In this document: positions 58,503-64,000 of the stretch, piece by piece
Position numbering within the stretch: the stretch's first letter is position 1
Layout of the letters: each line of letters begins with the position of its first letter
Source of the DNA: Nocardiopsis sp. TSRI0078
GTDB lineage: Bacteria; Actinomycetota; Actinomycetes; Streptosporangiales; Streptosporangiaceae
Assembly: GCF_001905145.1 (NCBI RefSeq)
Contig: NZ_LWLB01000002.1
Span: forward strand, 128,883 to 192,882
DNA length: 64,000 nucleotides
Direction: 5' to 3'
The notes under the pieces: model-generated
What the model was told of the DNA's origin: nothing
Databases searched by the model: none
The model's input: only the letters and a program-made list of their open reading frames with translations
Program-made: the position numbers and the translations under genes

Positions 58503-58970
58503 TCACCGAAGCGGGATGTCGTACCCCCGTCCGCGCTCCTCCTCCGGGCGGGGGCCGAAGTAGCGGCGCTCGGACTCGGCGATGGCGACGTCGTTGATGC
58601 TGGCCTCGCGGCGGCGCATCAGACCGTGCTCATCGAACTCCCACAGCTCGTTGCCGTAGCTGCGGTACCACTGTCCTCCGGCGTCGTGCCACTCGTACTG
58701 GAAACGAACCGCGATGCGGTCGTCGTGGAAACTCCACAGGCTCTTGCGCAGAACGTAGTCGAGTTCGCGCTCCCACTTCGCGGTCAGGAACTCCACGATC
58801 CGGGCACGGCCGGTGAGGAACACGTCGCGGTTGCGCCACACCGAGTCCTCGGAGTAGGCGAGGCTGACGCGGTGCGGGTCGCGGGTGTTCCAGGCGTCCT
58901 CGGCCGCCTGGACCTTGGCGGTGGCGGTGTCGAGGGTGAAGGGCGGCAGCGGCGGGCGGGCCTGGGACAT
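58503..58970 (-). CDS. DUF1348 (NTF2-like) protein
   Basis: A 155-residue nuclear transport factor 2-fold protein of the DUF1348 family: [55 protein letters not shown], and [20 protein letters not shown]. The near-invariant pattern marks the family; function unknown, often stress-linked. ATG 58970. It is divergent from a CGNR regulator gene, a common arrangement suggesting control by it. Confidence 0.88.
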   Translation of the reverse strand: MSQARPPLPPFTLDTATAKVQAAEDAWNTRDPHRVSLAYSEDSVWRNRDVFLTGRARIVEFLTAKWERELDYVLRKSLWSFHDDRIAVRFQYEWHDAGGQWYRSYGNELWEFDEHGLMRRREASINDVAIAESERRYFGPRPEEERGRGYDIPLR

Positions 58971-59142
58971 GACGGGGCCTTTCGGATGGCGTTCTCGGTC
59001 CACTTCACGGCGGCGCGGGCGAGCGGAGCCGGTGTTCCCACGAACACCCTCCGCACATCTTCTAACGCTTTACTTCCATTACAAGCATGAGAACTCTTGC
59101 ACGCCCGCCACCCCCTGTCAACGGATGGAGTAGGTTGCGAAC

Positions 59143-59787
59143 GTGAGAGACGAGGTGGGTGCGAGGAGCCGGACGAGCGCGCCGCTGCTGGGCGAACCGC
59201 TGCCCGTGGAACTGATGAACACCCTGTGGGCCGACAGGGACGGCCTCCACGACGCACTCGGCGAGACAGCCGCGGCCCGGACATGGCTGCGCGCCATCGC
59301 CCCGCGCCTGGACCCGCCGGTCGCGGAGGACCTCCACGCCCTGACCACCACGGACACCGACCGCCTGACGCAACGGCTGTCCGCGCTCCGCGACGCCCTG
59401 CGACGGCTCGCGGCCCAGGCCACCGACGACCCCAGGGCCGCGGCGGCCTCCCCCGTGCGCGATCTGGACACCGCCGTCGCCGAGGTCAACAGGGCCGCCG
59501 CCGCGGCACCACGGTGGTCGGCGCTGGTCTGGAGGGCCGGCGAGAGACCGTCCCGCCTCACCCGCACCGGCGGACGGGCCACGGAGGCCGCGGTCTCGGC
59601 CCTCGCCGAGGAGGCGGTCGAGCTGTTCGCGCACCCCGACCGGTCCCGGCTGCGCGCCTGCCTGGCTCCCGGATGCGTCCTGTACTTCACGAAGAACCAC
59701 TCCCGGCGCGAGTGGTGCTCGACGAACTGCGGGAACCGGGTCCGCGCCGCCCGCCACTACCAGCGCCACCGCGCGTCCCGGAGCTGA
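59143..59787 (+). CDS. CGNR zinc-finger transcriptional regulator (ABATE domain)
   Basis: A 214-residue regulator. ABATE-like N-terminal domain (about 10-165: LLGEPLPVELMNTLWADRDG, AARTWLRAIAPRL) and canonical C-terminal CGNR zinc finger: CLAPGCVLYF and CSTNCGNRVRAARHYQRH. Cys pairs are complete and the CGNR tetrad is intact, unlike the 2489 paralogue. GTG 59143. Divergent from DUF1348; the 172-base AT-rich gap includes GCTTTAC and ATTAC repeats near 59070, possible binding sites. Confidence 0.88.
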   Translation: MRDEVGARSRTSAPLLGEPLPVELMNTLWADRDGLHDALGETAAARTWLRAIAPRLDPPVAEDLHALTTTDTDRLTQRLSALRDALRRLAAQATDDPRAAAASPVRDLDTAVAEVNRAAAAAPRWSALVWRAGERPSRLTRTGGRATEAAVSALAEEAVELFAHPDRSRLRACLAPGCVLYFTKNHSRREWCSTNCGNRVRAARHYQRHRASRS

Positions 59788-59843
59788 GCCGCCGGCGGAA
59801 CCGGTCCGCGGCCGGCCTCAGGCCAGTGACCCTCCCGCACGAG

Positions 59844-59865
59844 CCCGCACGCAGTCACGTGCGGG
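59844..59865. terminator. Terminator hairpin between convergent genes
   Basis: CCCGCACG (59844-59851), six-base loop, CGTGCGGG (59858-59865), between the CGNR and CoA-transferase stops. Confidence 0.6.
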
Positions 59866-59885
59866 AAGGATCTCACGTGCCTCCG

Positions 59886-61331
59886 TCACACACGGTGCTC
59901 CTCGGCCCCCGCCCAGGTGGCGCGGTCGGTGCCCCAGAGTGTGGAGGGTCCGGCCCAGTTCCCGGGAGACCCCTCGTAGTGGACCGGCGGAAGCGCGTGG
60001 CGCAGCGGCCCGTAGGGGGACGGGGTCTCGGTCAGCCAGTCGGCGGCCTCGTAGGCGCCTTCCCCGGCGGGTCCGGGGGTGATGCCGTGCAGCAGCCAGT
60101 CGGCGGTCCCCGCCAGTGAGAACCGCAGGAGGCGGCCTCGGCCGTCGCTCTGCCGTTCGGCCAGCGCCCGCAGCACCCCCGCGGCCAGCAGGTAACCGGT
60201 GCCATGGTCCAGAGCCTGGGCGGGCAGCGCGCCGGGGCGCCCCTCGGGGTCCGACTCGATCGCCGCGATGCCGCAGGCCGCCTGCACCAGGCTGTCGAAC
60301 CCCCTCCGGCCGGCCCACGGGCCCGACCACCCCCAGGCGCACAACCGGGCGACGACCAGACCGGGGCGGCGGGCCATCAGCTCCTCGGCCGCCAGCCCGC
60401 GCCGGTCGAGGGATCCGGGCCGGTATCCGGTCACGACCACGTCGGCCGAGTCGAGCAGTCCCTCGAAGGCGCTCCGGCCCTCGGCCGAGTCCAGGTCCAG
60501 CAGAGTGGAGCGCTTGCCCGACCCGGTGTCGATGTGGCTGTCGGGGTCCTCCGGAAACCTCGGTGGGTCCACGCGCAGCACGTCCGCGCCCAGCAGGGCG
60601 AGGGTGCGGGTGGCGACCGGACCGGCGATGACCCGCGTCAGGTCCAGGACACGCACCCCGGCGGCGGGCAAAGGGGCGGGCGGCAGCCGGCGCCCGCCGG
60701 ACCCACCGGCCTCCTCCGCCTCGGCCAGGGGCCGCACGCACGCGGCGCCCCCCGCGCCCCGCTCAGGGGCGGGAGCCACGGCCACCGCCAGGCCGCCGGC
60801 GGCGTAGACCCTCTCCTGGGCCTCCAGGGCGGTGAGCTCCGCCAGCGCCTCGGCGAGCCGCCCGACCAGCGCCGCCCCGCGGTCATCCTCCGCCCCGGCG
60901 CCATCGCCTGCGGCACCGCCGTGCCCCCCACCGGCGTCCACGCCCACGGCGGCCAGCAGCCGGGCACGGTGGTGGGGGTAGTTCGCGTGGGTGCGCACCC
61001 ACCCGTCGGCGGCTTCCCAAAAGCCCGACAGGGGCGCGAAGGGGGTCGGTCCGCGGCCGTTCACCAGCAGGTGCCGTTCGCTGACGAAAGCGGTGGCCAC
61101 GGCGCCCTCGTCCACCCTCACCTCGGGGACGGCCCCTCCGTTGCGCGCGGCCAGCAGCTCGGCCGCCGCGAGCGAGCACACCCCGACCGTCGCGCGTGCG
61201 AGTTCACGCACGGGCAGTACGGCGGGGAGCACCTTGCCCGCACTCCGGTAGGAGACCTTCGCGGTCAGGTCCGCGGGTCCGCCGATCGCTTTCCACGCGT
61301 GGGCCGTCGTCGCATCGAGTTCGCTCGTCAT
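59886..61331 (-). CDS. CoA-transferase family III (CaiB/BaiF-like)
   Basis: A 481-residue protein. The C-terminal half has the family III landmarks VRVLDLTRVIAGPVATRTLA, GADVLRVDPPRFPED, KRSTLLDLDSAEGR, ADVVVTGYRPGSLDRRGL and GFDSLVQAACGIA. The N-terminal 220 residues are an additional degenerate copy of the domain (WEAADGWVRTHANYPHHRA) with a low-complexity insertion near 145. The catalytic Asp expected after the NxRPG-type motif is not obvious to me. Moves CoA between acids; substrate unknown. ATG 61331; GTG 61349 alternative. Confidence 0.8.
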   Translation of the reverse strand: MTSELDATTAHAWKAIGGPADLTAKVSYRSAGKVLPAVLPVRELARATVGVCSLAAAELLAARNGGAVPEVRVDEGAVATAFVSERHLLVNGRGPTPFAPLSGFWEAADGWVRTHANYPHHRARLLAAVGVDAGGGHGGAAGDGAGAEDDRGAALVGRLAEALAELTALEAQERVYAAGGLAVAVAPAPERGAGGAACVRPLAEAEEAGGSGGRRLPPAPLPAAGVRVLDLTRVIAGPVATRTLALLGADVLRVDPPRFPEDPDSHIDTGSGKRSTLLDLDSAEGRSAFEGLLDSADVVVTGYRPGSLDRRGLAAEELMARRPGLVVARLCAWGWSGPWAGRRGFDSLVQAACGIAAIESDPEGRPGALPAQALDHGTGYLLAAGVLRALAERQSDGRGRLLRFSLAGTADWLLHGITPGPAGEGAYEAADWLTETPSPYGPLRHALPPVHYEGSPGNWAGPSTLWGTDRATWAGAEEHRV

Positions 61332-61397
61332 GGCCCTTATATTCCCCACCCCGTCCTCACCGGTTCCGAACCGGGGCCGGGCTAGGCGCGGCGGTAC

Positions 61398-62624
61398 CTA
61401 CCTGCCGGATCCGGCCTGGACGCGGCGGCCCTCGGAGCGGGGGCCGTACCAGTCCAGGCACACGACGGTGGCGTCGTCGGCCAGGCGTCCGTTGCTGGCC
61501 TCGGTGACCGCGGCGGCCAGGACCCGTACGACCTCCCGGGGGTGTTCTCCGGCGGTGTCACGGATCAGGAGGGGCAGGTCGACGGTTTCCGCCTGGCGCT
61601 CCTGCATGCCGTCGGTGTAGAGGACGAGGCGGTCGCCGGGGCGCAGGTCGAGGTCCTGTACGTGGTAGGTGGTGGGGGCGGGGACGCCGAAGGGCAGGTT
61701 GATGTCCAGGCGCACCTCGTTCACCGTGCCCTCGCGCAGGAGCAGCGGCCAGGGGTGTCCGGCGTTGACGAGCTGTGCGCCGGTTCCGTCCAGGAAGACG
61801 CGCACCAACTGGCCGGTGGCCAGAGTGTGGCCACCGTGGTCGAGGAGGGCCTGGTGGGTCTGGCGGGCCTGCTCGACCAGGTCGGTGCCGGCGCGGCGGG
61901 CGCGGCGGGAGGCGTTGACCAGGAGGGTGGCCATGAGGGAGGCGTTGACGTCGTGGCCCATGGCGTCGGTGATGGACAGGTGCAGGGTGTCGTGATCGAG
62001 GGTGTAGTCGTAGGTGTCCCCTGCGACGGAGTCGGAGGGCACCAGGGCCGCGGCGAGGGCGAACTGCGCGGCTTCGCAGGAGGGCGCGCCGGGTAGGAGC
62101 TGGCGCTGGATCTCGGCGGCCAGGGTGACCGGGGTGGTGCGCCGGCCCCAGTGGTAGAGGTCGGTGAAACGGCGGTCGGTGACGATGATGTACGCCAGCG
62201 CGTGCGCGGCCTCGTGGACCTCGTCCAGGGTCTCCTCGGTGACGTGCGGCAGGGTGAGCTCCAGGATGCCGATGGTGTCGCCGCGGTTGGTCACCGGGGC
62301 GAGCACCCGCTGTCCGCGCCCGCCGCCGGGGGCCCGCACCAGTTTCTGGGTGCGCAGTACCTGTTCGTAGGCGCTGCCGGCCAGCGGGATCTGATCGGTG
62401 TGGTGGTCGGTCCGCGTGGCGGCCGCTTCGTTGACCCGCACCACCTGCCGACCGATGTTGTCCACGAACAGGAACGACACCGTGTGCGCGTCGAACCGGT
62501 CGCGTAGATTGCGCGCCACCACATCGAGAGATGCCACCGGCGCCGCTTCCTCCGCCGCGGCGAGCACCTCCGCCAGCTCGATCCGGTCACCTGTCATCGT
62601 CGCTCCCATCGTCTTCATGCACAT
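61398..62624 (-). CDS. GAF/SpoIIE-type PP2C protein phosphatase
   Basis: A 408-residue cytosolic phosphatase. N-terminal GAF-like sensor (about 20-155: [36 protein letters not shown]) and SpoIIE/PP2C domain (~165-395: [70 protein letters not shown]). Metal-binding Asp residues are present. Such proteins dephosphorylate anti-sigma antagonists in actinomycetes. ATG 62624; ATG 62618 or 62597 are alternatives (GGGAG precedes the last). Signal and partner unknown. Confidence 0.88.
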   Translation of the reverse strand: MCMKTMGATMTGDRIELAEVLAAAEEAAPVASLDVVARNLRDRFDAHTVSFLFVDNIGRQVVRVNEAAATRTDHHTDQIPLAGSAYEQVLRTQKLVRAPGGGRGQRVLAPVTNRGDTIGILELTLPHVTEETLDEVHEAAHALAYIIVTDRRFTDLYHWGRRTTPVTLAAEIQRQLLPGAPSCEAAQFALAAALVPSDSVAGDTYDYTLDHDTLHLSITDAMGHDVNASLMATLLVNASRRARRAGTDLVEQARQTHQALLDHGGHTLATGQLVRVFLDGTGAQLVNAGHPWPLLLREGTVNEVRLDINLPFGVPAPTTYHVQDLDLRPGDRLVLYTDGMQERQAETVDLPLLIRDTAGEHPREVVRVLAAAVTEASNGRLADDATVVCLDWYGPRSEGRRVQAGSGR

Positions 62625-62936
62625 GCCTCAATCTGGCCACGGGCATCATTTACCTCTGCTACACCGGTGGCAACTTACGCAATAGGCGCTCACCTCAGCC
62701 CCGGCTACGCTGAGCCACAAGTATGGGGCCGATCGATGTTTGCCTGCCGCAGGGCGGGTAGGGAGGCGGGTGCGTACCTGCGCGCCCCGTGGGCCACGGG
62801 GGGCGGCTTCCACGGCCGTGTGGCTCCGGGAGGATACGGCGCGGGTGCGGGGGTCGGGCGCCGACGGGGGGTTGAGCGCGCGGCCCGCGCCGGACCGCCG
62901 GTATCGGGGGGTCCGCGGGGTCCGGCGAGATGCGAG

Positions 62937-62971
62937 AGCCCCCGCGCGACCAAGCCTCGCGCGGGGGCTTT
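62937..62971. terminator. Strong intrinsic-terminator-like hairpin
   Basis: AGCCCCCGCGCGA (62937-62949), seven-base loop, TCGCGCGGGGGCT (62957-62969), then TT. Thirteen-base perfect stem. It separates the MazG-like and SpoIIE-type genes (both leftward); the short T run is on the plus strand, so it may also end a rightward transcript. The remaining 62625-62936 shows GC-rich sequence with several C6 runs on the minus strand and no convincing gene. Confidence 0.7.
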
Positions 62972-63041
62972 GCTCGATTCGCCTCTGACAGGGGGAGGGA
63001 CGGGATGCGCCGGAAACCGGCAACGGAAGCCCCTCCGGCCC

Positions 63042-63383
63042 TCAACGTTCGGCTCTGTCGCCTGCGCTGCCCTGTTCCAACCGATGGCTGAGCTCATCCA
63101 TCGTCTGCTCGAACGCGGCCTCCAGATCGATGGCGTAGGCATCGGCGAGCGCGATCAGCGACCACAGGCAGTCGGCCAGCCCGTGTTCGGGGGCCGCGCC
63201 GAGGTCGGGATGCGGGCGCACCCCGGCTTTACCCCGCACGAGTTTGGCCAGGTCACCGATGTCTCCGACCAGCCCCAAAGCGAGCTCTTCCGGCGTCCAT
63301 GGCCGACCGAACCGCTCGGTGTCACGGGCGGCGTAGAGCTCGGCCACGGCCCGGGCTTTCGGCTGCATCGTTGCGAAGTCCAC
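63042..63383 (-). CDS. MazG-like nucleotide pyrophosphohydrolase-fold protein
   Basis: A 113-residue all-alpha NTP-PPase-like protein. WTPEELALGLVGDIGDLAKL corresponds to the EExxE metal motif of MazG, here GDIGD with Asp in place of Glu, and LADCLWSLIALADAYAIDLEAAF to the second ExxD-type helix. Substitution at the metal positions makes activity uncertain. GTG 63383 gives the usual length. Function could be nucleotide-pool cleaning. Flanked by hairpins on both sides. Confidence 0.75.
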   Translation of the reverse strand: MDFATMQPKARAVAELYAARDTERFGRPWTPEELALGLVGDIGDLAKLVRGKAGVRPHPDLGAAPEHGLADCLWSLIALADAYAIDLEAAFEQTMDELSHRLEQGSAGDRAER

Positions 63384-63505
63384 CGATCCAGTATCCAGCG
63401 CAGGACGAACGCCCGTAGGCCGACCCCGCAGCGGGACACCACCAGAGCCCCGCTGCGGCACTTGGTTAACGGCCCCGACGCCGGGCGCCTCCGGAGGCCG
63501 GGACA

Positions 63506-63547
63506 GGTGGAGGCCGGTGACCGGATGTCCGGTCACCGGCCTCCACC
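63506..63547. terminator. 42-base perfect palindrome downstream of the secreted lysozyme-like gene
   Basis: Left arm GGTGGAGGCCGGTGACCGGA (63506-63525), two-base spacer TG, and its exact reverse complement (63528-63547). It lies 58 bases past the stop at 63605. A transcription terminator is the simplest reading; a protein-binding palindrome upstream of the MazG-like gene is the alternative. Confidence 0.65.
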
Positions 63548-63604
63548 GGATGGGCGTACGAGAGCGGGGACCGCACGCTCCACCGCTCGTGCTGGGGCGG
63601 TTCT

Positions 63605-64000
63605 TTACCAGAGGTGGTCGACGATGATCTCGGCGTCCTCGATCTGGTGCTGGTAGCGGTCGGGGTAGGCCGAGCGCTGGACGTCCTGGGCGACCTCGCC
63701 CAGGGGGGTGTCGTCCCAGCTGCCGTCGGGGTAGACGCGGTTCAGCTCGTCGAAGAAGGCGTTGGTGGCCCAGGTGGGGTCCAGGCGCTGCTCCTGGGAG
63801 CCGTAGTGGTCGCGCTGCTGGAACAGGCCGACACTGTCACGGTCGCCCCAGTCGAGGTTGTCCAGGTGGGTCTCGACGATGGAGGTGGCGACCGCGATGG
63901 TGGCGGCGTCCTCGTCCAGGTCGCGGTCCTGGGCCGCCTCGACCATCGCGCGGGCGTTGTCGACGTGCTCGTCGGTCATGTGGCCGGCCATGTCGTCGTT
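63605..64000 (-). CDS. Lysozyme-like/cell-wall-associated domain protein (5' end outside window)
   Basis: The last ~131 codons of a leftward gene; the frame is open to the window edge. Features: DEHVDNARAMVEAAQDRDLD, AATIAVATSIVETHLDNLDW, GDRDSVGLFQQR, then DPTWATNAFFDELNRVYPDG and AQDVQRSAYPDRY, ending HLW and a TAA stop. The ESGL-type Glu is here Glu of VETHL and GLFQQR is the conserved lysozyme-like core of actinobacterial secreted transglycosylase-like proteins. Probably secreted; the signal part is not in the window. Terminated by the palindrome at 63506. Confidence 0.7.
   Translation of the reverse strand, partial: NDDMAGHMTDEHVDNARAMVEAAQDRDLDEDAATIAVATSIVETHLDNLDWGDRDSVGLFQQRDHYGSQEQRLDPTWATNAFFDELNRVYPDGSWDDTPLGEVAQDVQRSAYPDRYQHQIEDAEIIVDHLW

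Noticed and set aside
1-64000. CRISPR arrays, rRNA and tRNA genes
   Set aside because: No regularly spaced direct repeats and no tRNA-like T-loop with matching acceptor stem were seen by eye. A tRNAscan or Rfam run would settle it; I cannot run one.

Overview
The window is very GC-rich DNA with dense, short-spaced genes, many GTG starts, several probable leaderless transcripts and only one leucine TTA codon noticed. The gene content (WYL, CGNR, BTAD and TipA regulators, DrrAB-type pumps, Tat-exported phosphatases, a GlcP-like sugar porter) points to a filamentous actinomycete. I infer a Nocardiopsis-like member of the Nocardiopsidaceae; no rRNA, tRNA or marker gene is present to prove this.

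Layout. 1-3.5 kb: end of a Uma2 nuclease-like gene, an MFS/WYL pair, a CGNR regulator and a RidA protein. 3.5-7.3 kb: a DrrAB-like exporter, then a TetR regulator divergent from an NmrA-like reductase with two near-identical palindromic operators between them. 7.3-16.7 kb: metabolism (dimethylargininase, amino-acid oxidase-like flavoprotein, biotin synthase, sugar porter, fused aminodeoxychorismate synthase). 16.6-25.1 kb: methyltransferases, two Tat-exported phosphatases (5'-nucleotidase and PhoD, the latter with a PHO-box-like repeat), a K+ channel and an MntR-type metal regulator. 25.3-25.7 kb: a decayed TetM/OtrA-type tetracycline-resistance GTPase. 25.8-35.7 kb: a MarR gene, DUF2243/CtaG membrane pair, a tiny secreted Gly-rich peptide, an MFS pump, an AraC/GyrI-like regulator, a bacterial eRF1-like protein and a DEDD exonuclease with BRCT. 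36-39.7 kb: an ABC exporter coupled to a NarL-type two-component system. 40-44.6 kb: a dehalogenase-like hydrolase and a giant BTAD-AAA regulator.

44.6-49.6 kb is a probable acquired and decaying island: Tn3-family transposase fragments run in frame into a truncated methyltransferase that abuts a TusA-like relic. Next come an intact TetR/P450 pair (the P450 has the TTA codon), a broken unknown gene, an integrase C-terminal fragment, and a glyoxalase-family gene lying between two copies of an integrase 3' end.

49.7-64 kb: a Ser/Thr kinase, a manganese-type ABC importer whose GTG start lies in a DtxR-like palindrome, a SigG-like ECF sigma factor, a cAMP-phosphodiesterase-like protein, a thioesterase, a TipA-like MerR regulator with a tipA-type promoter, a DUF1348/CGNR divergent pair, a CoA-transferase, a SpoIIE-type phosphatase, a MazG-like protein and the 3' part of a secreted lysozyme-like gene. 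Many convergent or tandem gene ends carry strong perfect hairpins.

Functional links inferred within the window: the MntR-type regulator (22.5 kb) with the manganese importer (51.5 kb); TetR with the NmrA-like reductase; TipA-like autoregulation; PhoD with phosphate starvation; TetR with the P450.
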